Shown: one piece after another, positions 1 to 10,488 of the stretch | How positions within the stretch are numbered: position 1 is the first letter of the stretch | Layout: every line of letters starts with the position of its first letter | DNA from: Hyphomicrobiales bacterium | GTDB lineage: Bacteria > Pseudomonadota > Alphaproteobacteria > Rhizobiales > RI-29 | NCBI GenBank assembly: GCA_016125495.1 | Contig: WGLQ01000014.1 | Span: forward strand, 62,001 to 126,000 | Length of the DNA: 64,000 nt | Direction of reading: 5' to 3' | The notes under the pieces: generated by a model | Database searches by the model: none | The model's input: only the letters and a program-made list of their open reading frames with translations | What the model was told of the DNA's origin: nothing | Program-made: the position numbers and the translations under genes

Positions 1-489
1 GCGCTGCTGCTGGCCACCGGAGATCTGGTGCGGATAGGAGCCCATGATACGGTCGGGGTCCGGCAGGCGCACGGCGGCGAGCATGTCGCGCGAGCGCTTG
101 TAGGCCTCCGCGCTCGACACCTTGTCGTGCAGGAGCGGCACCTCCATCAACTGGCGCCCGACCTTCATCGCCGGATTTAGGCTCGCCATCGGCTCCTGGT
201 AGATCATGGCGATCTTGGAGCCCCTGAGGTCACGCAACTCCTCGTCGCTCATGTCGCCCATGTCGCGGCCGCGGAATTTTATGCGACCGCCGACGATGCG
301 CCCGCGGTTGCCCATGTCGCGCATGATGCCGAGCGCGACGGTCGATTTGCCGCAGCCCGACTCCCCGACGAGGCCCATCGCCTCCCCGGGCATGACCTTG
401 CAGGAGAAGTCCATGACGGCCGGGATTTCCCCCGCCCGCGTGAAGAACGAGATGGAGAGATTCTCGATCTCGAGGATCGGGTCTGCCAT
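1..489 (-). CDS. Peptide ABC transporter ATPase (DppD/OppD type), truncated by window edge
   Basis: This is the N-terminal 163 residues of an ABC ATPase that powers import of di/oligopeptides or a related solute. The protein starts MADPILEIENL and carries the Walker A loop GESGCGKST at about residue 38, then the Q-loop (IYQEPMASLNP). The window ends inside the signature motif (ISGGQQQR). The ATG at 489 follows a GGAGACC-type ribosome site and lies 10 bases after the stop of the upstream permease, so it is the distal gene of the binding protein-permease-permease-ATPase operon. Family membership is certain; the transported substrate cannot be told from the sequence. Confidence 0.93.
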   Translation of the reverse strand, partial: MADPILEIENLSISFFTRAGEIPAVMDFSCKVMPGEAMGLVGESGCGKSTVALGIMRDMGNRGRIVGGRIKFRGRDMGDMSDEELRDLRGSKIAMIYQEPMASLNPAMKVGRQLMEVPLLHDKVSSAEAYKRSRDMLAAVRLPDPDRIMGSYPHQISGGQQQR

Positions 490-499
490 GGTGGTCTCC

Positions 500-1657
500 T
501 CAGTCCTTGAGGCTCTCTTCGCGCAGCGCGTCGGCGAGCAGGTTGAGACCGAGCACGAGGCTCATCAGCGCAAAAGCTGGAGCGACGCCCTGCCAATAAT
601 AGAGGCGCAGCTGCGCGACCTGGGAGCCGTCCTTGATCGCGGTGCCCCAGTCCGGACTTTCCGGCCCCATGCCGAGACCGAAAAAGCCGAGCGTTCCGAG
701 AAGGATGGTCGTGTAGCCGATGCGCAGACACGCATCGACGATGAGCGGGCCGCGGGCGTTGGGAAGCATTTCCCACAGCATGATGTACCAGGGCGTCTCG
801 CCACGTGTCTGGGCGGCGGCTATGTAGTCGCGCGTCTTGATGTCCATGACGAGGCCACGCACGATGCGGAACACGCCCGGCGAGGAGGCAAAGACCACCG
901 CAACGAAGATGTTCAGTTCGTTGGGTTCGATTGAAATGATGCCGAGCGGATCGGCATCGAACACGAGGCCGGCATAGACCCAGGCCCCGAGCGCCAGCGT
1001 CAGCCCGAGGTAGGGATAGAGCCGGTCCGGCCGGTCCTTGAAGCGGGTCCAGAACAGCACCAGGAAGAATATGATGGGCACGATGAAGAAAACGCCCGCC
1101 ATGGCGTAGGGAATGGGCGTGTCCATGATCCCCGGAGTGACCAGCAGGTAGAACAGCAGGATGACCGGAAACGCCAGCACCAGGTTGGCCAGGAACGAGA
1201 GCACGTTGTCGGTATTGCCGCCGAAGTAGCCAGCCGGAAGGCCGAGCGCGATGCCGACGAGGAAGGCGATCAGCGTTGCCGCCGGCGCGATGGTGAGCAC
1301 GATGCGCGAGCCATGCACGACACGACTGAACACATCGCGCGCCAGGTGGTCACCACCCAGCAGGAACGCGAGCTTGGATTCCGGCTCGATCGCTCCCGGC
1401 ACGGCGTTTTTCATCACCGCGATCTGCACGCGCGGATCGAACGGCGCGATGATATCGGCAAAGACGGCGCTGAAGAGCCAGAAGAGGCAGATCATCACGC
1501 CGAGAATGCCGGCGCTCGAATCGAAGAGGAGCCCGAAGAGGCCGAGCCGGCGCTTGAAGAGGAAAACGATGACGAGCACCGTGCCGAGCGCGGCCCAGAC
1601 GGGCCAGAAGCGTGCGATCGATTCCACGACGATCGCGACAAAACCGAGCTTTTCCAT
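500..1657 (-). CDS. Peptide ABC transporter inner-membrane permease (DppC type)
   Basis: This is the second permease subunit of the peptide-type importer, 385 residues and polytopic. The start MEKLGFVAIV at 1657 is preferred because GGGGGAG precedes it and because a longer start would overlap the upstream permease. The EAA-like loop that contacts the ATPase is visible (EMLPNARGPLIVD). The protein is longer than a typical DppC of about 300 residues. The extra length is an insertion near the middle containing two added hydrophobic segments (around FFIVPIIFFLVLFW and GLTLALGAWVYAGL). It lies between DppB and the ATPase with gaps of 13 and 10 bases. Confidence 0.93.
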   Translation of the reverse strand: MEKLGFVAIVVESIARFWPVWAALGTVLVIVFLFKRRLGLFGLLFDSSAGILGVMICLFWLFSAVFADIIAPFDPRVQIAVMKNAVPGAIEPESKLAFLLGGDHLARDVFSRVVHGSRIVLTIAPAATLIAFLVGIALGLPAGYFGGNTDNVLSFLANLVLAFPVILLFYLLVTPGIMDTPIPYAMAGVFFIVPIIFFLVLFWTRFKDRPDRLYPYLGLTLALGAWVYAGLVFDADPLGIISIEPNELNIFVAVVFASSPGVFRIVRGLVMDIKTRDYIAAAQTRGETPWYIMLWEMLPNARGPLIVDACLRIGYTTILLGTLGFFGLGMGPESPDWGTAIKDGSQVAQLRLYYWQGVAPAFALMSLVLGLNLLADALREESLKD

Positions 1658-1670
1658 GTCTCGCTCCCCC

Positions 1671-2708
1671 TCAGCTGACGCGGATGCGCGGGTTGAGGAA
1701 CGCATAACCGATGTCGGAGATCAGTTGCGTTACGAGGACGAGAGCGACCGCGACGAGCCCGCACGAGAGCAGGAGATCGATGTCGTTGTTGGCGGCCGCT
1801 TGCACGAGCATGTATCCAAAGCCCTTGTAATTGAACATGGTCTCGACGACCACGACGCCCGTCAGGAGCCATGGGAACTGGAGCATGATGACGGTGAACG
1901 GGGCGATCAGCGCGTTGCGAAGGGCATGCTTCAGGACGACCGACGAAAAGCTGAGACCCTTGAGGCGGGCGGTGCGGATGTACTGGGCCGTCATCACCTC
2001 GGCCATCGAGGCCCGCGTCATGCGCGCGATGTAGCCGATGCCATAGATCGCCATGGTCATCACCGGCAGGGTGAAGTTGTGGAACGTCACGCCCTTGGTG
2101 AGCGCCGTCGCCGCCGAGCCGTTGAGCCAACCGAGGTAGGAGGCGAACACGGCGGTAAAGATCACGCCGGAGACATATTCAGGCGTCGCGGTTGAACCGA
2201 TCGAGAGAAAGGAGAGCGAGCGGTCGAGGCGCGAGCCCTCGCGCATGCCGGCGAGGACCCCGATGACGAGCGACACCGGCACCATCACCACCATCACCCA
2301 GAACATGAGGATGCCGGTTGCCTTGAGTGCCTCGGGCATACGGCTGTTGACGGTGGTGCGAAAGGCCGTCGAGCAGCCGAAGTCGCCTTGGAGAATGCCC
2401 GAATAGGTCGGCTCGCCGGGTTCGTTGCAATAGCGAAAACGGGGAACGGCCTGGCCGCTCGCCGGATCGATCGCCGGCTGCTTCTGGACGATGCCGATCC
2501 AGCGACCGTAGCGTACGAAGAAGTTGTCGCGGTAGCCGTTCCGCTCCAGCCAGGAATCCTTCTCGGCCTCGGACGCGCGCATTTCCGTCTGGAACGTCGC
2601 GAGCTTTTTCAGGTTCGGCTCGAGATTGACGAAGAAAAAGACCACCATGCTGAGCAAGAGCATGGTGAGGGCCATCACCCCTGCTCTGCGCAGTAGGAAC
2701 ATCAGCAT
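1671..2708 (-). CDS. Peptide ABC transporter inner-membrane permease (DppB type)
   Basis: This is the first permease subunit, 345 residues. It opens with the membrane helix MLMFLLRRAGVMALTM and has a large periplasmic loop of about 130 residues before the core. The EAA loop reads VLKHALRNALIAPF. The ATG at 2708 follows GGGAGGAAG, and another in-frame ATG lies two codons later. It is 345 bases downstream of the binding-protein gene, with a hairpin in between, and 13 bases upstream of DppC. The periplasmic loop contains two cysteines (CNEPGEP and GCSTAF). Confidence 0.93.
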   Translation of the reverse strand: MLMFLLRRAGVMALTMLLLSMVVFFFVNLEPNLKKLATFQTEMRASEAEKDSWLERNGYRDNFFVRYGRWIGIVQKQPAIDPASGQAVPRFRYCNEPGEPTYSGILQGDFGCSTAFRTTVNSRMPEALKATGILMFWVMVVMVPVSLVIGVLAGMREGSRLDRSLSFLSIGSTATPEYVSGVIFTAVFASYLGWLNGSAATALTKGVTFHNFTLPVMTMAIYGIGYIARMTRASMAEVMTAQYIRTARLKGLSFSSVVLKHALRNALIAPFTVIMLQFPWLLTGVVVVETMFNYKGFGYMLVQAAANNDIDLLLSCGLVAVALVLVTQLISDIGYAFLNPRIRVS

Positions 2709-3053
2709 TGTCTTCCTCCCGATCGCTCCAGTGATCCGTGGGGGCTTCTGTTGCCGTCCCCCTTCGCGGCCTCGGAGATTTTGTTCTGTTGCAATGCTGC
2801 CCCGACTGGCTCGCCGGCGCAACCCGCGAGGGCTCCACCGGTTACTCGGCAGCGATGATTCCTGCTCCTGATCTCGAAACGCAACGCTCACGGGCCCGAA
2901 CGCGGGCGCCGGCACCGCACTTCAGGCGATGGTTGCTGATAGGATGCTCATTGGCCGGGCTGCGATGCCCGCATCAAGCCGAGGCGGCAATCGCCATTGG
3001 CCCGCGAGAAGGGGAAGGCGCGAGCGCCTTCCCCGGATGGAACGTGGCTCGCC
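2709..3053 (-). other. Intergenic spacer between binding-protein and permease genes
   Basis: This 345-base gap lies inside an otherwise tight transporter operon. No convincing gene is present. It contains one strong hairpin at 3011-3034, directly after the binding-protein stop. The rest shows no clear promoter or repeat. Confidence 0.6.
3011..3034 (-). terminator. Perfect 10-bp stem-loop after binding-protein gene
   Basis: GGGGAAGGCG and CGCCTTCCCC form a perfect 10-bp stem around the four-base loop CGAG, 20 bases past the stop of the binding-protein gene. No U-run follows on the minus strand. It therefore looks like an RNA-stabilising or partial-termination element that would keep binding protein above permease. 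Such elements are common between binding-protein and permease genes; its function here is inferred. Confidence 0.6.
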
Positions 3054-4823
<1,770 letters not shown>

Positions 4824-4972
4824 TCATGGCGCCAAGGTCGTCGAATGGGCCAAGCTCTCGTGCGGCACAGGGTGAGGGATAGCCGACCAATATGCAACCA
4901 CGTGTCCGTGTGCGACATCGTCTGGCGCAAAGTGGCCTTCGGGCTTGCGACGTGTTCAATGCCTCTCGGAGG

Positions 4973-6196
4973 CTAGAGCGCGCCGTCGAGGTCGGCGATG
5001 ATGTCGTCCGGATCCTCGAGGCCGACCGACAGGCGGAACACACCGTCACCGGCGAACTCCCGATAGCTCTCGAGCGCTCTGCCGGTGAGGCCGAGGCTGC
5101 TCTCCATGATCTGATCGGTGCCGATCCAGTAGATCAGACTTCGGTGATGGCCGAGCGAGACGGCGTAATGGACGATCTCCAGGCGATCGGCCATGCGCCG
5201 CCGCGCTTGCGGTCCCGGCACTTCGACCTGGAAGGAGATCATGCCGGAAAAATTCGCCATCTGGCGCCGCGCCAGGTCGTGCTGCGGATGGCTCTCGAGC
5301 CCCGGATAGTTGACGCGCGCGACGCGTGGATCGCCTTCGAGCCAACGCGCGACGGTGAGTGCGCCCGCCTCGTGGGCGGCCATGCGCAGGGGCAGCGTGG
5401 CCGCACCACGCATGATCATCAACGCATTGAACGGACTGAGGATACCGCCGTGGTGTATCACCGCCTCGAGATCGAGTGCGGCGATCGCCTCTCGGCCACC
5501 GACGACGGCACCGCCGAGCGCATCGCCGTGGCCGCAGATGTATTTGGTCAGGGAATGCACGACATAGTCGGCACCGAGGTCGAGCGGGCGGGTTGCGATC
5601 GGTGTCGCGAAGGTCGAGTCGACCGCGAGTTTCGCCCCGCCGTCGTGGGCGATCCCTGCCGCCGCCGCGATGTCGGTCAGGCGCAGGATCGGGTTGGCCG
5701 GCGTTTCGATCCAGACGAGGCGCGTCTCGGGCCGCATGGCGGCGGCGATGGCTTGCGGATCGCTGGTGTCGACGGGGCTCACAGCCACTCCGAAGCGCGG
5801 CAACGTGTGTCGCACCAATTCGGCTGTCCCGGCATAATTGGTGTCGCTGACGACGAGGTGATCGCCGGCCGAAAGCACCGTCAGCAGCACGGCACTCGAG
5901 GCCGCCATGCCGGAGGCGAAACAGCGGGCCGCCTCACCGCCCTCGAGCGCGGCGAGCTTGCGCTCGAGCTGTTGGACGGTCGGATTCCCCCAGCGCCCGT
6001 AGATGAAACCGTCGGCCTCGGTCGCCCCGTCCGCGTGCGCGGAAAAGCCGGCATCGGGATCGGCAAGGAACGTGGAAGAGAGCACGAGCGAGGGCGATGA
6101 GGCACCGGTCGTCGGGTCGGGCGCCTCGCCGGCATGGATGGCGAGGGTGCGCGGCCCGCGCCTGTTGTCGCCCATCCGACCACCGCTCCCGGCCAT
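4973..6196 (-). CDS. Cys/Met metabolism PLP-dependent enzyme (cystathionine gamma-synthase / lyase family)
   Basis: This 407-residue fold-type I PLP enzyme acts in transsulfuration or methionine breakdown. The PLP-binding lysine is in HSLTKYICGHGDA, and the entry region YGRWGNPTVQQLE and the turn FASGMAASSAVL are typical of the family. The substrate (cystathionine, methionine or O-acyl-homoserine) cannot be assigned from motifs alone. The ATG at 6196 follows GAGGGAGG at good spacing. It lies 27 bases after the stop of pepA on the same strand, so the two are probably cotranscribed. Confidence 0.9.
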   Translation of the reverse strand: MAGSGGRMGDNRRGPRTLAIHAGEAPDPTTGASSPSLVLSSTFLADPDAGFSAHADGATEADGFIYGRWGNPTVQQLERKLAALEGGEAARCFASGMAASSAVLLTVLSAGDHLVVSDTNYAGTAELVRHTLPRFGVAVSPVDTSDPQAIAAAMRPETRLVWIETPANPILRLTDIAAAAGIAHDGGAKLAVDSTFATPIATRPLDLGADYVVHSLTKYICGHGDALGGAVVGGREAIAALDLEAVIHHGGILSPFNALMIMRGAATLPLRMAAHEAGALTVARWLEGDPRVARVNYPGLESHPQHDLARRQMANFSGMISFQVEVPGPQARRRMADRLEIVHYAVSLGHHRSLIYWIGTDQIMESSLGLTGRALESYREFAGDGVFRLSVGLEDPDDIIADLDGAL

Positions 6197-6223
6197 GGCA
6201 GCCTCCCTCGCTCCCGCCCCGTC

Positions 6224-7759
6224 TCAACGCTCCTGGTAGACGTCGCGCACGAGTTGGTCCAGCAAGCGCACGCCGAAGCCCGAGCCCCAGCTTTCGCTGA
6301 CGTCGCTCGAAGCCGAGGCCATCGCGGTGCCGGCGACATCGAGATGGGCCCAGGGAACCTCGCGCACGAAGCGCTTGAGGAATTGCGCCGCGATGATCGT
6401 GCCACCATAGGGACCACCGATATTGCGCATGTCGGCGGTCTTGGAATCGAGTTCGCGGTCGTAGGCGGCATCGAGCGGCATGCGCCAGAGCCGCTCGCCC
6501 GTCGCTTGCCCGGCCGCCATGAGCCCCGCGGCAAGCTCGTCGTCATTGGAAAAGAGTCCGGCGTGCTCCTTGCCGAGGGCCACCATGATGGCTCCGGTGA
6601 GGGTCGCCAGATTGATCATCGCCTGCGGCTTGAAACTGTCCTCGGCATGCCAGAGCAGATCGGCGAGCACGAGTCGGCCCTCGGCGTCCGTGTTCAGCAC
6701 CTCGATGGTCTTGCCGGCGAGGGAACGCACGATGTCGCCGGGGCGCTGGGCTTTGCTCGAGGGCATGTTCTCGACGAGGCCGACGATGCCCACCGCGTTG
6801 ACCGGCGCCTTGCGTCCGGCGAGCGCGCGCATCACGCCGGCGACCGCGGCCGCCCCCGCCATGTCGCCCTTCATGTCCTCCATGCCCTTGGCCGGCTTCA
6901 GTGAGATGCCGCCGGTATCGAAGACCACGCCCTTGCCGACGAAGCAAATGGGTTTGGCCCGCTTCTTGGCACTGCCGTTCCAGCGCATGACGACGACGCG
7001 GGCCGGCCGGGCGCTCCCTTGGGCAACGCCGAGCAGTGCGCCCATGCCGAGTTTGCCAAGCGCCTTTTCGTCGAGCACGTCGACGTCGAGACCGTGCTCT
7101 GCGAGGCTGGCGAGCCGGTCGGCGAACTCGACCGGGCCGAGCGCGTTCGCGGGCGCGTTGACGAGATCGCGTGCAAGGCCGACACCCGCCGCCACGTGCG
7201 TCTCCTCGGCAAAGCACTTCTCCGCCTTGCCCGGCTCCTTGACCGCAAAGCGCAGCTTGCCCGGCCCCTTCTTGGCGCCATCCTCTCCGGCCTCGTCATC
7301 GCCGTCGCCGGACTTGGGCGCCTGCGACTTGAACTCGTCGAACCTGTAAGCGCGCAACTGCGCCCCGAGCGCCACCGCCGCCGCCGCGTCCGGCTCGACG
7401 GGCGCGCTCTTGGTCTCGAGAATGACGGTCGCCTCGGCGATGCGGCGGCGCTTGAGCTCACCGTAGATGCGTCCTCCGAGCAGGACCCAGTCGTTGCGCC
7501 CGAGCGCCGAAACGTCGCCGGCACCGACCAACAGGATGCGGTCGCAGTCCAGCCCATGCGGGGCGAGCAGATCCAAGGCCGACTTCGTGGCCCCCTTGAA
7601 ACCGGCTGCCTTGGCGGCTCGCTTCAGTTGCCCGTCGCCTGCCTTGTCGAGGGCCTGGGCACGCGTGCCGAGACCGAACTTGGCTTCGGCGAGGGCCACC
7701 AGGGTTTCACCCTGAGCCTTCTCCAGTGAGGTGAACGAGATGTCGACTGTGATGGGCAT
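6224..7759 (-). CDS. pepA: Leucyl aminopeptidase (M17)
   Basis: This is a cytosolic di-metal aminopeptidase of 511 residues. The M17 signature NTDAEGRLVLAD is intact. The metal and catalytic region VGKGVVFDTGGISLKP, with MKGDMAGAA, is also intact. The start MPITVDISF at 7759 is chosen as family-like; its ribosome site is weak (AAAGG). A low-complexity acidic insert (KSGDGDDEAGEDGAKKG) interrupts the N-terminal domain at about residue 125. It is divergent from lptF, the order often seen in alphaproteobacteria. Confidence 0.96.
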   Translation of the reverse strand: MPITVDISFTSLEKAQGETLVALAEAKFGLGTRAQALDKAGDGQLKRAAKAAGFKGATKSALDLLAPHGLDCDRILLVGAGDVSALGRNDWVLLGGRIYGELKRRRIAEATVILETKSAPVEPDAAAAVALGAQLRAYRFDEFKSQAPKSGDGDDEAGEDGAKKGPGKLRFAVKEPGKAEKCFAEETHVAAGVGLARDLVNAPANALGPVEFADRLASLAEHGLDVDVLDEKALGKLGMGALLGVAQGSARPARVVVMRWNGSAKKRAKPICFVGKGVVFDTGGISLKPAKGMEDMKGDMAGAAAVAGVMRALAGRKAPVNAVGIVGLVENMPSSKAQRPGDIVRSLAGKTIEVLNTDAEGRLVLADLLWHAEDSFKPQAMINLATLTGAIMVALGKEHAGLFSNDDELAAGLMAAGQATGERLWRMPLDAAYDRELDSKTADMRNIGGPYGGTIIAAQFLKRFVREVPWAHLDVAGTAMASASSDVSESWGSGFGVRLLDQLVRDVYQER

Positions 7760-8195
7760 CGAGCAGGCCTTTCGCTGCGTTCTTGCGTGTTCGCCGGCCC
7801 CGGGCCTGGGTCCGGTGCGGCGTCCGTGGGGACAGGGGGCGGCGCGGCCGCCGCAGCTTCGGGGCGGTCCCTGCTGCGAAGCGGTCGTGATGAAAGGAAA
7901 CTGGATCAAATCACAAATGGCGCCGCGAGGCGATGGCCACGCGCGCGCGAAGGTCAACGCGCCAGTGCACCCGGACTGGCGTGCCCATTTTCGTCACGAT
8001 CACGCGGCAATGATCAGGGGTGCGTAAGTTGGGGGCAGGCCGATCCATTGCAGGGGTGCCGCCGAGAGGCGGACTCGGGTTATGGAGGTGCGGCCGGCGG
8101 CGATCGTCGGATACGGGGCGCCGGGTCGGTGGGGCGAAGGCCGACCGTACGGTTGGCCGAATTCGCAGTCGTCACTCGGTGGGGGAGAGCGAGAG
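7760..8195. other. Divergent intergenic region pepA / lptF
   Basis: This 436-base region must hold the promoters of both divergent units. I see a relatively AT-rich patch near 7888-7920 but no promoter I would defend. There are no further genes: open frames here are only upstream extensions of the two neighbours. Confidence 0.5.
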
Positions 8196-9401
8196 ATGGA
8201 TCTCTACAGCCGCTATCTCCTCAAGCAGGCGACCGGCGCCTTCCTCCTCATCCTCCTCTCGCTGACCGGCGTCGTCTGGATCGCCACCGCGTTGATGCAG
8301 CTGACCCTCCTGACCTCCAAAGGGCAGGATGCCTGGACCTTCATCAAGATCACCCTCCTCGCCATACCGAACCTCGTCGCCATCATCGCTCCGATCGCCT
8401 TGCTGATCGCGGTGATCCACACGCTCAACAAATCGAACGCCGACAGCGAACTCATCGTGATGACCGCCTCTGGCGCGCCGGTCTGGCGCTTCGCCCGTCC
8501 CTTCATGCTGATCGCAGGCCTGCTGACGGTAACGCTCCTGGCGCTCAATCTGGTCATCCTGCCGTGGAGCGTTCGCACCCTCGAGGCCTATGTCATCAAG
8601 GTGCGCACCGACCTTCTCTCCCAGGTCATACAGCCGGGCGAATTCACCAGTCCGGAGGACCGGCTCACGTTCCACATCCGCGAACGCACGATGGAGGGCG
8701 AGTTGCTCGGCCTCGTCATGCACGACGAGCGCGACCCGAACGTCTCGGCATCCTACATCTCCGAGCGCGCCATTGTCGTGAAGCGCGATCCCGACGCCTA
8801 CCTCGTCATGTACGACGGCCATGTCGTTCGCCGCACGCTCGGCAGCGATGGCGCCCAGATCATCGTTTTCGATCAGTACGCCATCGACATCGCCCAGATG
8901 GAACCCGACGACGGAATCACCTCGCTGAAGCCGCGCGCACGCTATCTCGGCGAGCTGTTGAACCCGGCGCCGGACGACCTGCAATTCTTGTCCGCACCCG
9001 GTAAGTTCCGCTCGGAGCTGCACGAGCGCTTCGCCTCGGTTCTCTATCCCATCGCCTTCGTCATGATCGCGCTCGCCCACCTCGGCCTGGCGCAGACCAA
9101 CCGGACCGGACGCATCCAACCGGTGATCACCGCGTTCACGCTGGCGGCCGGCGCCCGACTTGCCGGGCTCGCGGCGACCAACCTCGTGGCGCTGAAGGCC
9201 TCGTTCGTTCCACTCGTCTACCTGTGGCCGCTCGCCTGCATCGCCGCTGCCGCCGTTCACGTGCACCTGCGCATGACGCCGCGCGCGCCGAGCAGCTGGC
9301 GAAAGGCCTGGGACGACCGGATCTGGCGGTCCGGCGACTGGTTGGCGAGCCGGCTTCGACCGGTGCGTGGTCGGCACGTCGGCCAACGCGGGGGAGCCTG
9401 A
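8196..9401 (+). CDS. lptF: LPS export ABC transporter permease LptF
   Basis: This YjgP/YjgQ-family inner-membrane protein pairs with LptG and the LptB ATPase to extract LPS and push it onto the Lpt bridge. It has 401 residues, with three helices before and three after a periplasmic domain. The start MDLYSRYLLKQ at 8196 follows GGGGGAG and matches the family N-terminus. LptG follows after 4 bases. Assigning the first permease as LptF and the second as LptG follows the usual gene order and sequence feel. Confidence 0.93.
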   Translation: MDLYSRYLLKQATGAFLLILLSLTGVVWIATALMQLTLLTSKGQDAWTFIKITLLAIPNLVAIIAPIALLIAVIHTLNKSNADSELIVMTASGAPVWRFARPFMLIAGLLTVTLLALNLVILPWSVRTLEAYVIKVRTDLLSQVIQPGEFTSPEDRLTFHIRERTMEGELLGLVMHDERDPNVSASYISERAIVVKRDPDAYLVMYDGHVVRRTLGSDGAQIIVFDQYAIDIAQMEPDDGITSLKPRARYLGELLNPAPDDLQFLSAPGKFRSELHERFASVLYPIAFVMIALAHLGLAQTNRTGRIQPVITAFTLAAGARLAGLAATNLVALKASFVPLVYLWPLACIAAAAVHVHLRMTPRAPSSWRKAWDDRIWRSGDWLASRLRPVRGRHVGQRGGA

Positions 9402-9405
9402 CACC

Positions 9406-10488
9406 ATGGGGCTTCTCGGGCGCTACATCGCTGGCAAGTTCATTGTCGCCATCACCGGGGCCTTCGTCGTCTGTCTGGTGTTGATCTACCTCGTCGACTT
9501 CATCGAAATCCTGCGCCAGTCCGGCAAGTATGGCGGCGCGGGCCTCGGGCTGATGGCCTACATCACCTTGTTGCGCATGCCCGCCTACGGCGAGCTGACG
9601 CTCCCGTTCGCGACGCTGGTCGGCACCATCGGCGCCTTCCTCATGATGAACCGCTCATCGGAGCTGGTCGTGGTGCGGGCCGCGGGCATCTCGGTCTGGC
9701 AGTTCGCGCTCCCGGGCATCATCGTTGCCGGCGCCATCGGGGTTGCAACCGTCGGGCTCTACAATCCACTCGCCGCGGTGGCGCGGGCCCACGCCGAGGA
9801 ACTGCGCGCCGAGGCCTTCGGGCGTGAGCAGTCACTCCTGCGCACGAAGGCCGGAGCCTGGCTCCGCCAGGACAGCATCGACGGCCAGACCGTCCTCAGC
9901 GCCAAGACCACGGCCCGCAACGGTCTGCTGCTCGGCGCCGTCACCGTGCTCCAGTACGATCGTGAGCATCACTTCGTCGAACGGGTCGATGCCGCGACCG
10001 CCGAACTGCGCGACGGCTTCTGGGAACTCGAGAAGGCCTGGGTGTCGAGCCCCGGCGAGGAAGCGGCCTTCTTTGCGACCTACCAGATCGCCACGTACCT
10101 CACGCCGGAGCAGGTCACGAACGCCATCGGATCGATCGTTTCGGTGTCCGTCTACGACTTGCCACGGCGGATCGAGTTGGCGCGCCGGGCCGGGCTGCCG
10201 ACCATCAAGTACGAACTGCAGATGAGCCAGCTGCTGGCCCGCCCGGCGATGCTCGCGGCCATGGTTCTTTTGGGGGCGACTGTGTCCTTGCGGGCATTCC
10301 GGTTCGGCGGCATCCAAACTATGGTCGTCGTGGGGATCGTGACGGGGTTCGGGTTTTTCATACTTGCAGAGATGTCTCGGCAGGTCGGTTTGTCCGGCCT
10401 CGTGCCTCCCCAACTGGCGACTTGGGTGCCCATCGTGGTGGCGACATCACTCGCGGCCACCGCTTTGCTACACCAGGAGGACGGCTAG
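9406..10488 (+). CDS. lptG: LPS export ABC transporter permease LptG
   Basis: This is the partner permease, 360 residues. It starts MGLLGRYIAGKF and has the family pattern of an N-terminal helix block, a periplasmic beta domain in the middle (about 110-270) and C-terminal helices. The ATG at 9406 follows GGGGGAGCC, which overlaps the end of lptF. The stop TAG shares its last base with the GTG start of lptD, so the three genes are translationally coupled. Confidence 0.93.
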   Translation: MGLLGRYIAGKFIVAITGAFVVCLVLIYLVDFIEILRQSGKYGGAGLGLMAYITLLRMPAYGELTLPFATLVGTIGAFLMMNRSSELVVVRAAGISVWQFALPGIIVAGAIGVATVGLYNPLAAVARAHAEELRAEAFGREQSLLRTKAGAWLRQDSIDGQTVLSAKTTARNGLLLGAVTVLQYDREHHFVERVDAATAELRDGFWELEKAWVSSPGEEAAFFATYQIATYLTPEQVTNAIGSIVSVSVYDLPRRIELARRAGLPTIKYELQMSQLLARPAMLAAMVLLGATVSLRAFRFGGIQTMVVVGIVTGFGFFILAEMSRQVGLSGLVPPQLATWVPIVVATSLAATALLHQEDG

